Source of the DNA: Lysobacter sp. Root916
Lineage (GTDB): Bacteria > Pseudomonadota > Gammaproteobacteria > Xanthomonadales > Xanthomonadaceae
Length of the DNA: 54,136 bases
Assembly (NCBI RefSeq): GCF_001429785.1
Contig: NZ_LMJF01000012.1
Span: 613,097-667,232 of the forward strand
Direction: 5' to 3'
The notes under the pieces were generated by a model, which saw nothing but the letters and a program-made list of their open reading frames with translations, did no database searches and had not been told where the DNA came from. Positions 43,835 to 52,468 of this stretch are shown piece by piece; the stretch's first letter is position 1; every line of letters starts with the position of its first letter. The position numbers and the translations under genes were made by a program.

Positions 43835-45943
43835 TCAAGCTTCGGCCGCGGCGGCCCCGGAGGGCTGCTGGCCGACGGTGATGACGATGGTTTCCGCCGG
43901 CTTGGACGGATAGAAATAGACTTCGACGTTGAGCAGGCCCTGATCGACCTGGTCCGGCGGATTGTTCGAGGCGTCGCAGATGACGGTGAACACTTCCTCC
44001 GGCGAACCCGTGCCGAACGCGCCCTGCCGCCAAAGCCCCAGCAGGAAGGGGTTCACCGCATTGAACTTGACGGCGTTCCACAGCGAGCTGCGGTTCGGCT
44101 CCTGGCGCACCCAGCGCAGGCCGTTCTTCAGGCTGCTCTTGACGAAGTTGAAGAGCAGGCGCACGCCGACGTACATCCAGCGTGGATCGGTGCTGAGCGT
44201 GCGCGAGGAATCGATCACGATGCCGGCGCGCGGGATCGCGCGGATGCCGTTGACGCTACCGTCCTTGACCAGCTGGGTGTGCTCGGCGTCGGTGAGGCGG
44301 TAGGTGACGTCGAGCACGCCGGCCAGGTTGGCCTCGTCGCCCGCCGGCGCCTTCCACACGCCGCGCGAGCGCTCGACGCGCGCGAACACGCCCAGCACAT
44401 GCCCGACCGGCGGCAGGTTGCGACGCGGGTTGTCGCCCACGCCGGCCGGATCGGCGATGGTGATCCACGGCGCGTACAAGGCGCCGTAGGCCTTCTTGGC
44501 CTGGAAGGACTGGCCGTAGGCGACCGCCTGGCCGGCCTCGGTGAAGCCTTCCGGCACCGCGCCCACGTACATGCAATCGCCGCGGTTCTCGCAGTAGGCC
44601 AGGGCGGCGGCAACGATGCCCGGATCGGTGCGCTCGCAGGTCAGCAACTGCACGTCGTGCGGATCGAAGGCGAAGAAGCCGCTGCGGACCGAGGCGTCGC
44701 CGTTGAAGTGCGCCGACGTCGGCGTGCCGTCGCGACCGGCCGCCAGCGGCGTCCAGGCCAGCACCGCGGGACGGTCGGCGCCGACCGCGCTGGCGCTGAG
44801 CATGTCCTCGGCGACGACGTAGCGCGAGCCGCGGATGGTGTCGTTGATGCGCGCCGGCGCGTAGTTCGGCGTGTCGGCTTCCATCGACAGGTCCGACCAG
44901 GTCTCGCGCACGTTCTCCGCTTCGGTCCCGCCTTCGGCCACGGTTACGGTGAAGCGCAGGTTGCGCACGCGGATGTTCTGCGCGGTCCAGCCGGCGATGC
45001 CGGCGATCGGCGGTCCCCAGGTGACCGCGCCGGTCAGCGGGTTGCGCGACAGCAGCTTGACCATGGCGGTGTTGGCCGGCACGGTCGGGTCGAAGACCTC
45101 GATCGCGTCGCCGAGGTCGAAGTCCTCGGTGCGGCGCAGGGTGGCGCCGTTGGTGGCCACCGCGCTGGCCGTGCCCGGCACCGCCGCGGCGATCGCGAAG
45201 CCCAGGGTCGCGTTGGCGGCGATGACCTGGATCGACGTCCAGCCGTCGCTCAGCCGTGCGACTTCGCCGGTCGAGGTCAGCACCAGGTTGCCCGGGCCGG
45301 TCAGAGACGCGACCACCCGGCTCTGGCGGCCGTTGATCGCGTCGCGGATCTGCTGCGGGGTGGCGTTGGCGGCGCCGCCCGGGAAGTCGGCGGGCAGGAA
45401 GGTGATCACGGTGTTGTCGGGCGAGCCGTCCACGCGCAGCGTCAGGCTGGGGAGGGTGCTCATGTCGACCGGCGCGACCATGGCCACCGTGCCGGTAATG
45501 GTGGCAGCCGCGGCTTCGCGCAGGCGGGTGGTGGTGGGCGTGGAGCGCGCCACCCGCACCTGCAGGCCGTTGCCCCAGCTGCCCGGGTCTTCGGTGCCGC
45601 GGAAGCCGGCCGAGATCCGCAGCGTGTCGGCGGGGCTGCCGTCGCGCAGCGCCAGCGTGCCCGGCGCATGGCCGGTGGCGGGGTCGTCGGAGACCACCCG
45701 ATTGACGTAGGCGACCTGGCCGCCGTTGTCGAAGTAGCCCTTGACGAGATACGCGCCCAGGCCTCCCGGGAAATAGCCGCCGAAACGCTCGACGAAGCGA
45801 GCGTAGGAATCGACCATCACGGCCTGATTCGGCGTGCCGCGCCGGGTCAGGATGTTGAAGCCCGCGATGGAGGTGGGGGCGGCGGCCAGTACCGGCGCGC
45901 CCGTTCCGTCGACTTCCCGCACATTGATGCCGATGAAGCTCAT
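43835..45943 (-). CDS. Contractile tail sheath protein
   Basis: The protein has 702 residues, longer than the 350-500 of many single sheaths. The N-terminal 'SFIGINVREVDGTGAPVLAA' then 'PTSIAGFNILTRRGTPNQAV' and 'GAYLVKGYFDNGGQVAYVNR' is the sheath domain I start. The C-terminal 'YVGVRLLFNFVKSSLKNGLR' with 'VRQEPNRSSLWNAVKFNAVN' is the conserved inner sheath domain that binds the tube. An insert at about 140-260 carries the tail beta-module 'NATPQQIRDAINGRQ', a likely exposed decoration also seen in the gpI-like protein. Energy store and contraction unit of the particle. Confidence 0.95.
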   Translation of the reverse strand: MSFIGINVREVDGTGAPVLAAAPTSIAGFNILTRRGTPNQAVMVDSYARFVERFGGYFPGGLGAYLVKGYFDNGGQVAYVNRVVSDDPATGHAPGTLALRDGSPADTLRISAGFRGTEDPGSWGNGLQVRVARSTPTTTRLREAAAATITGTVAMVAPVDMSTLPSLTLRVDGSPDNTVITFLPADFPGGAANATPQQIRDAINGRQSRVVASLTGPGNLVLTSTGEVARLSDGWTSIQVIAANATLGFAIAAAVPGTASAVATNGATLRRTEDFDLGDAIEVFDPTVPANTAMVKLLSRNPLTGAVTWGPPIAGIAGWTAQNIRVRNLRFTVTVAEGGTEAENVRETWSDLSMEADTPNYAPARINDTIRGSRYVVAEDMLSASAVGADRPAVLAWTPLAAGRDGTPTSAHFNGDASVRSGFFAFDPHDVQLLTCERTDPGIVAAALAYCENRGDCMYVGAVPEGFTEAGQAVAYGQSFQAKKAYGALYAPWITIADPAGVGDNPRRNLPPVGHVLGVFARVERSRGVWKAPAGDEANLAGVLDVTYRLTDAEHTQLVKDGSVNGIRAIPRAGIVIDSSRTLSTDPRWMYVGVRLLFNFVKSSLKNGLRWVRQEPNRSSLWNAVKFNAVNPFLLGLWRQGAFGTGSPEEVFTVICDASNNPPDQVDQGLLNVEVYFYPSKPAETIVITVGQQPSGAAAAEA

Positions 45944-46248
45944 GATTCTTTCTTCCTCTTGGGTGGTTGCGGGGGCCGCGCGGATCCATCGGCGGCACCC
46001 TGGCCGCGCCTGCGCGGAGTGATTGCGTTGCCGGCGGCCTCGGCGGCCTCCGGCGGCGTTGCGCTGCGTACCGCCAGCGCCTTGCGGTTGAGCAGATAGG
46101 TCAACTGCGGCGACGCCAGCGCGGCGGCGTCGAGCTCGAGGCTCTGCCCGGCCGCGAGTACGTGCACCGACGAGCCCAGATGCAGCTCGACCGGCTGCGA
46201 GCGCGTATTGATCAGGCGGACGCGTTCGCTCGCCTTGTCTTCAGCCAT
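45940..46248 (-). CDS. Small hypothetical protein before the sheath gene
   Basis: The protein has 102 residues. A beta-type N-terminal domain ('ERVRLINTRSQPVELHLGSS', then 'VHVLAAGQSLELDAAALASP') precedes a disordered, basic tail ('TPRRRGQGAADGSARPPQPP', KRKKES). Overlaps the upstream gene by 8 bases and the sheath gene by 4. Probably a minor particle or assembly protein; no family recognised. Confidence 0.65.
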   Translation of the reverse strand: MAEDKASERVRLINTRSQPVELHLGSSVHVLAAGQSLELDAAALASPQLTYLLNRKALAVRSATPPEAAEAAGNAITPRRRGQGAADGSARPPQPPKRKKES

Positions 46249-47272
46249 GGCCGGACTCCTTCCAATCGATGTGGTTGACCAGGCCCTGCACCGGCTGCAC
46301 CGACGACGGCGCGTCGTGGTCCTGCCACGCGTACACGCGGCAATACAGCCGCTGACGCGGTGCGGGGTCGAGGTGGGGGTTGTATTCGTAGGCCGGCGGC
46401 ATCTGGGTCTCGATCGACCACGGATGCGCGGCCACGCGCAGCGCGCCGCGCGGGCCGATTTCGCGCAGCAGGAAATCCATCACCGCGCCCTGGTCGGCGC
46501 GTTCGGCGGCGACGGCCTCGATCGCGTACGCCGCCTCGAACGCGTTCGGCGCGGGGCGCACGCGGTAGCCATCGGCGACGAAATCGCAGCGTTGCGCGCT
46601 GCCGACGCTGCGCTCGGCGAGATTGCGCACGTCCATCGGCACGATCGCGATGCAAGGGTTGGTCGCGGGCCACGGTCCGCCGGCGCTCACCAACTCGGCC
46701 GGCACCGGTATGCCGCCCAGGCTGGTGCGCTCGTGCAAACGCGCCAGCAAGGCCTGCTCCAGATCGGCGAGCATGCTCGGCCGCACCGCCAGCGCCTCGT
46801 CGATGGCGACGCTATAGCCCTGGCCGGCATCGATGCAGTGCAACTGCGCGACCGTGACCGCGCCGCGCACCGCGGCCGGCAAGTCGGCCAACGAAAAGCG
46901 CACCACGTCCCAGCCCGCGCCGCCGCCGACCGGCACGCGCCGATGCCAGGTGTTGCCGGGCGCGCCGATCGGCAGGGCGACGCTGCCCAGGCGCAGTTCC
47001 AGATAGAAGCCGGGCGCGGAGCTGCGATCGCCGCGCAGGACCAGCCGCAGTTCGTCGTAGTCGTCCAGGTCCAGCGCGGCCAGCGGACGCCGCGCGATGT
47101 GGTCCAGCGAGGCCGCGCTGTAAGCCAGGGTCAGGCTGCGATGGTCGCCGCTGGGCGTGTCGCCGAGCAGGTCCTCGGCCACCGCGATCTGCGCCGACGG
47201 CGTCACGCCATCGCCTTGCAGGGTCTGCCAGCCGGCGAGTTGGGTGAAGGCGGCGAGCGTCAGCGACGGCAC
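46241..47272 (-). CDS. Putative tail terminator fused to a carbohydrate-binding-like domain
   Basis: The protein has 343 residues from GTG 47272, with a GGAGAG ribosome site. Residues 20-165 look like a jelly-roll domain ('DYDELRLVLRGDRSSAPGFY', 'GGAGWDVVRFSLADLPAAVR', 'HCIDAGQGYSVAIDEALAV'), as in carbohydrate-binding or discoidin-like modules. Residues 168-335 ('PSMLADLEQALLARLHER', 'PCIAIVPMDVRNLAERSVG', 'RQRLYCRVYAWQDHDA') resemble tail-completion/terminator proteins that cap tube and sheath. Position ahead of the sheath agrees. The assignments are from pattern only. Confidence 0.5.
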   Translation of the reverse strand: MPSLTLAAFTQLAGWQTLQGDGVTPSAQIAVAEDLLGDTPSGDHRSLTLAYSAASLDHIARRPLAALDLDDYDELRLVLRGDRSSAPGFYLELRLGSVALPIGAPGNTWHRRVPVGGGAGWDVVRFSLADLPAAVRGAVTVAQLHCIDAGQGYSVAIDEALAVRPSMLADLEQALLARLHERTSLGGIPVPAELVSAGGPWPATNPCIAIVPMDVRNLAERSVGSAQRCDFVADGYRVRPAPNAFEAAYAIEAVAAERADQGAVMDFLLREIGPRGALRVAAHPWSIETQMPPAYEYNPHLDPAPRQRLYCRVYAWQDHDAPSSVQPVQGLVNHIDWKESGHG

Positions 47273-47306
47273 GGGCGACTCTCCTGCATCCTTGCGTGAG
47301 CGGACG

Positions 47307-47591
47307 TCATGTCAGCCGGCGCCTCGACAGTTCCTGCAGCACGCCGTCGAGCTCGTCGGCGCTGGCGGTGCAGCGGTAGCGGTCGCCGGTGCTGCTGGCG
47401 CTGAGCATCTCGACCAGGCCGCGTTCGCGCATCCAATCCAGCGCATCGAGCAAGGCGCGCCCGTCGACCACGGTCTGTTCGCGGAACCACCACATGGCGA
47501 TTCCCTCCGCGGTATCGGAACTGTTCGGATTCACCCGCAGGTAGCGGGCGAGCGCTCTTACGATCGCTAGCATTTCGGGGTAGTCGTCCAT
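47307..47591 (-). CDS. Small winged-helix-like protein, first gene of the CIS operon
   Basis: The protein has 94 residues from ATG 47591; the frame extends back to 47942 but the sigma-54 promoter lies between, so the short form is right. The second half ('TVVDGRALLDALDWMRERGL', 'VEMLSASSTGDRYRCTASAD') looks like a winged-helix fold. The transcript start predicted from the promoter is about 15 bases before this ATG, with GGGA as ribosome site. Possibly a regulator or a structural adaptor; unknown. Confidence 0.7.
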   Translation of the reverse strand: MDDYPEMLAIVRALARYLRVNPNSSDTAEGIAMWWFREQTVVDGRALLDALDWMRERGLVEMLSASSTGDRYRCTASADELDGVLQELSRRRLT

Positions 47592-47616
47592 GCGTCCCAG
47601 CCTTGGACTGAAGAGC

Positions 47617-47631
47617 GCAAGTCGCGTGCCA
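47617..47631 (-). promoter_or_regulatory. Sigma-54 (RpoN) promoter of the CIS operon
   Basis: On the minus strand TGGCAC (47626-47631), 5 bases (GCGAC), then TTGC (47617-47620): an exact match to the -24/-12 consensus TGGCACG-N4-TTGC. It lies between the sigma-54 activator gene and the first CIS gene, in the correct orientation, about 26 bases before the ATG. Confidence 0.9.
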
Positions 47632-47672
47632 ACGCCGTTGGTATCGCAAACGATTGATTCCAAACGGTTGCG
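47629..47672. promoter_or_regulatory. Two dyads upstream of the sigma-54 promoter (candidate activator site)
   Basis: A perfect CCAAC-GCC-GTTGG palindrome (47629-47641) abuts the -24 box. Next to it an imperfect 8-12-8 dyad, CGCAAACG and CGGTTGCG (47645-47652 and 47665-47672), lies about 40-65 bases upstream of the predicted start. Either could bind the activator encoded next door. The rest of 47592-47941 holds no other supported element. Confidence 0.45.
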
Positions 47673-47941
47673 GGTCGCGGCCTTGGCCGGCATCGGTGCT
47701 GCTTTGTCCTGCGCCCGCGCCGCGCCGATGCGGCGAAAGCCTGCTGCGACGCGCTGTAAGGGGTAGGGCGTTTTTGTCCTGGAAAGCGGACGAATCCGAC
47801 CGGGTGCGGTGGCGCTGCGCTCGTGCGCGGTTGCCGCGCGAACGAATTCCACGCGAACGGCTCGCGCACGGACCGATTCGGCATGGTGCGGGCGCAGCGC
47901 TTCGCCGGCGCCAGGCGCCGTGGTGATCGAGGTGGAAGTCA

Positions 47942-48961
<1,020 letters not shown>

Positions 48962-50106
48962 ACATCACTCCTTCCTTGGTTCGCCGAATCTATGCAGCTG
49001 GTCGCTGCCGGCCTGCCTGGCCGTCCGCCGTTCGGGGTACTGGAAAAAGAACGGCGATGGAACGCGCGACCGGACACGCGATTTTTTTCCAGCGCGCGGC
49101 CGGTGTCGCGCGACTCTTGCGTTCGCGCGCGGCATGCGCACGCGACGACGCAATGAGACTCGCGCTGTCTTGAGATGCGCGCGTTGCGCGCTGCTAACCT
49201 GTTAGCGCGCCGGCCGCGAACGCCCGTCGTGGCTATCGCTGCGCGTCGTGCGGCGCCGTCGCGCGAGTCGCGGCGACGCGTGATCCATGCGCGATGGAAC
49301 TGTCGCGGCGATCGGGCCGGTCGCGACGGAGCGATCCGAACCGCGCGGCGCTCACCGCTCGGGTCGTACGGACATGCAAACCTTCGCGACGATCTACAAA
49401 CCGAAGCTGCGGCCCTGCGCGCCGCGTTGGAAACTTCGTCGCATGAGTGGGTGCGCGGGTGCGAAGAACGTCGATGACCTGGGCGCGATGGACGGTCGCC
49501 GCCTGGACGCTACGCTCGCAGGTTAGGACGTCGCTTGCGCGGCGCAGCGGGGTTGGCCGACAGCCGGGCCGCGCGCCGTGTTGGCCGCACAGTTGTTCGG
49601 CGGGCGGCGCCCGTGGCGGCGGATCGGCCTGCAAGGCCCGAACCTGCTCGGCGATCAGATTCCGGCCTTCGGCCGTGCCCGCCCAGGGGGCGGCCAGGTG
49701 CGGGGGTGCGCAACCGGGTCCGGGTTCTCCTGGACCCGCCGGCGCAGCTCGGTCTCCGGGGCTCGGCCGCCGCGGGCGGCAGGGCAGCACGCAGGCAGAC
49801 GGGGGCGGCGGACGACCCAGGGCGCGGGGCGGGCAGGTGGGGCTGCGAAGGCGGCGGGGCGGGACGACCGGCGGAGGCCCCGGTGGGGTCCGGAGCGGTG
49901 CGCCAAGGGCCCGGTCGCTGCCGGCCGCCATCGCGCGAAGCCCGTCCCTGCTGGCTCTGAGCCATTTCGGCCGGTCGGCCGGGCCTACCCCTCGCCGCGG
50001 CATTTCCCGACACCGGACCGGGCGGCGGCCCGACGGTCCTGGGCCGGCGGTTATACTTCACTATCTATCGCCCGCTTTCGGCGACAACTTAAGGACCCGC
50101 ATCCTC
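48962..50106. other. Long GC-rich region without a supported gene
   Basis: More than 1.1 kb between the activator gene and ssb. The open frames here (for example a 256-codon minus-strand frame at 49233-50003) translate to Pro/Arg/Ala-rich low-complexity sequence and are not credible. A hairpin with core GCTAAC-CT-GTTAGC lies at 49186-49211. Otherwise I see only the ssb promoter at the right end. Confidence 0.5.
50052..50057 (+). promoter_or_regulatory. Probable -10 box of the ssb promoter
   Basis: TATACT lies 50 bases before the ssb ATG at the point where GC-rich sequence turns AT-richer. No good -35 hexamer is found 16-18 bases upstream. The leader 'CTTAAGGACC' supplies AAGGA as ribosome site. 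Confidence 0.5.
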
Positions 50107-50652
50107 ATGGCACGTGGCATCAATAAGGTCATCCTGGTCGGCAACCTCGGCAACGACCCCGAAACCAAGTACACCCAGGGCGGCATGGCCGTGACCACGC
50201 TCAGCCTGGCTACGACCAGCGTGCGCAAGGACAAGGACGGCAATACCCAGGAGCGCACCGAGTGGCACCGGGTCAAGCTGTTCGGCAAGCTCGGCGAGAT
50301 CGCCGGCGAGTACCTGCGCAAGGGCCGCCAGGTCTACATCGAAGGCTCGATCCGCTACGACAAGTTCACCGGTCAGGACGGTGTCGAGAAGTACTTCACC
50401 GATATCGTCGCCGACGACATGCAGATGCTCGGCGGCCCGGGCGGCGAGGGCGGTGGCGGCGGTGGTGGCGGCGGTCGCGAATTCCGCGGCGGTGGCGGTG
50501 GCGAGCGTGCCGCGCGTCCTGCCGGCGGTGGTGGCGGCGGTGGCGGCTACGGTGGTGGCGGTCGCCAGGAATCTGCCCCGCGCCGCGATGCGCCCCCGGC
50601 CAAGTCCAACGACTTCGGCGACGACTTCGCCGACGACGACATCCCGTTCTAA
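50107..50652 (+). CDS. ssb: Single-stranded DNA-binding protein
   Basis: The protein has 181 residues from ATG 50107 after AAGGA; the frame is open far upstream but the family start is '[20 protein letters not shown]'. The OB fold (1-112) is intact ('[20 protein letters not shown]', '[13 protein letters not shown]'). A Gly-rich linker with runs of glycine (115-160) leads to the acidic tip '[10 protein letters not shown]', the site that recruits partner proteins. The essential housekeeping SSB. It stands alone, with its own promoter and terminator. Confidence 0.97.
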   Translation: MARGINKVILVGNLGNDPETKYTQGGMAVTTLSLATTSVRKDKDGNTQERTEWHRVKLFGKLGEIAGEYLRKGRQVYIEGSIRYDKFTGQDGVEKYFTDIVADDMQMLGGPGGEGGGGGGGGGREFRGGGGGERAARPAGGGGGGGGYGGGGRQESAPRRDAPPAKSNDFGDDFADDDIPF

Positions 50653-50685
50653 GAAACACATCTCTGATTTTTCGAGAGATGGAAC

Positions 50686-50719
50686 GAAGAAGCCCTCTAT
50701 CCAAGAGGGCTTCTTCTTA
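50686..50719 (+). terminator. Rho-independent terminator after ssb
   Basis: A perfect 13-bp stem (GAAGAAGCCCTCT / AGAGGGCTTCTTC, 50686-50698 and 50704-50716) with a 5-base loop, followed by TTAT. It is 33 bases after the ssb stop. Confidence 0.9.
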
Positions 50720-50774
50720 TTGGGCAGTTCAAAAACCGTGGCGGAGTCAATCGATCCGATCCGCGAGATCGTGA

Positions 50775-51535
50775 TGCCCTAAGTGACGCTTGAATGTTTT
50801 CGCTGGACAGCGATAGCCGAGTGTTGCGCGGGTCGATAGTTCAGCCGTTTGGCGATGGCATCCAGTTGGCGCTGGCTGTAGATGGACAGATCGGTCCCCT
50901 TCGGTACGTACTGCCGTAGCAAGCCATTGCTGTTCTCGCAGCTCGCGGATGCTCCGTTGCCAGGGCTGTGCGGGGTCGACGAAGCAAATTGCCAGGCCGG
51001 TGCGTTGTGGCAGGAGGCGATGTAACGCCATCTCCTTGCCTTGGTCGTAAGTCAGGGTTTGTCGGGCAGACTCAGGCAGCGGAACAGACACCTTGGCGAA
51101 CCCCTCCAGCGCCGCCTGCGCCGAACAGCCCGCCATCCGAACCAAGCTCACATACAGCGTGGTGCGCTCGACGAGCACGCCGACCGCCGAGCGGTTGCGC
51201 CTGCCTTTGATGAAGTAGTCTTCCTAGTGGCCTGGGATCATACGTGCGTCCGTCTCCGCTGGGCGTACGTGGATGCTGGCTAGATCCGCCAGCTGGCCAC
51301 GACGGTTCGCGCCCTGGCCGCGTGGACGGTGGGCGTATTTGCGCTGGCGCAGCAATTGCACCGGCTCGCGCCGCATGGCGCCTCGAGCCGTGGCGTCAAT
51401 CGCGGTATAGATTGTTTCGCGCGTCACCCGCCACGCCGGCCGATCAGGGAACCGTCGGTGCAGTGTGCGACTGACCTGTTGCGGTGACCGGTCTTCGCTC
51501 AGCAGGTGAAGTACCCGCGATCACAAGGCTGCTCC
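50775..51535 (-). pseudogene. Decayed IS30-family transposase
   Basis: Three pieces of an IS30-type transposase lie in order on the minus strand. About 51520-51430: 'LHLLSEDRSPQQVSRTLHRR', the HTH-linker part. 51427-51227: 'TRETIYTAIDATARGAMRRE' up to 'ARMIPGH'. 51223-50775: 'EDYFIKGRRNRSAVGVLVER', 'LTYDQGKEMALHRLLPQRTG' and 'ICFVDPAQPWQR'. The Trp of the usual GHWEGD motif is a TAG stop (51224-51226), the following catalytic Asp is changed (GAC to TAC), and the frame is out of register between 'QPWQR' and 'TRATLGYRCPAKTFKRHL'. The N-terminal HTH is missing. Inactive remnant; terminal inverted repeats were not found. Confidence 0.85.
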
Positions 51536-51832
51536 CGGTGTAGCTTGCGCGGCCGACGCGGCACGTGCCGCGTCGGCCGCGCGCGTTGACCCGCGAGTGT
51601 GGCGTCGTGCGGCAGCCGGGCCGACGCGTGTACGGCTGCGCCGATGGATGGGTTTGCTCGCGTGGGATGAGCCGGTTCCTGCTGCGAGTCGGTCAGGTCG
51701 CCGTGAGAGCAAGAGTAAGCACCGTTCCGCCGAAGAAAAGTAAGTAGTTGCCAAAGGTTTCGCGCACAAGTATTCCAATGAGCTACTGTGTCGCTTGAGA
51801 GGACCTCTCACGTGATGGGCGTTCTTTAGGAA

Positions 51833-52198
51833 ATTGATCCGTCGATAGGAGCCCGTCGAGCACTGCCGGTAGGCCGCATACGCCTCGGTACGGGCAGTCT
51901 CGACAATTTCATGCGGCTGTATGCGTCCCTTTCGAGCGACTTCAACCTGCAGGGCTTCCCACGGCAACGACGGCAGCAACTTCCGGATGCTTTCCCGCAA
52001 GTTGGCGTCAGCTAGCGACTCGGATGGCACCGCGCCGAGACCTTCCGCGACACGCCACATCGTCCACATGGTGAGCTTGCGTTCGCCGCGTTCGATTGAG
52101 GCGTAACGCCATGAACACCTATTTGGAAATGCACGCGAAAGTTGCCAAAGGACTTTTGCAGCGTTGCCTTTGGTGTCGTGCTTCCGAATTGACGACCC
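51833..52198 (-). pseudogene. XRE-type helix-turn-helix remnant
   Basis: The minus-strand frame open from 52198 reads 'KVLWQLSRAFPNRCSWRYAS' then 'IERGERKLTMWTMWRVAEGL', a clear match to the XRE pattern (recognition helix then SxIERGER...L..IAEALG). It continues with an acidic helical part ending 'STGSYRRINFLKN' and then degenerates. No ATG, GTG or TTG with a ribosome site precedes the HTH; the first ATG (52069) cuts it. Probably a broken regulator linked to the mobile region. The GC content is visibly lower than in the flanks. Confidence 0.5.
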
Positions 52199-52201
52199 TC
52201 A

Positions 52202-52468
52202 CAAATTTTGCGAAAGTCGAGGCGGGGTAGTTAAGCAAGTCGAACAAAGGGGTCAAACAGGGCTGCCTTAGCGCGCTGCGGGTGCTGCGGTGCTGCGGGT
52301 ATTGCTTACGAGCCAGGTAAAAGGGGCGGCTGTCTCACGCCGCGTCTCGGAGGCAACGTATCCCAAATACGTGCGGTGCCTGATTCTTCGTGTGTTCGAG
52401 TGGTTGCGATAGGCGTCGCAGCCAGTGGTGCTTATTTTTCGTTGCTGATGCAAGGACAGGGAAATGTC
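52202..52468. other. Leader of the NRPS gene, no gene seen
   Basis: A relatively AT-rich stretch with short direct repeats (GGTGCTGC near 52280-52300). No convincing gene. It must hold the NRPS promoter if the gene is transcribed from here, but no clear -35/-10 pair stands out. Confidence 0.45.

Noticed and set aside
43316-46099. 927-codon plus-strand open frame
   Set aside because: It is antisense to the sheath and tube genes, which are certain.
49233-50003. 256-codon minus-strand frame in the gap before ssb
   Set aside because: Pro/Arg/Ala-rich low complexity, no ribosome site, and codon use unlike real neighbours.
49447-50106. Upstream in-frame extension of ssb
   Set aside because: SSB starts at the conserved MARGINKV with a ribosome site; the extension is Gly/Arg/Ala-rich noise and contains the likely promoter.
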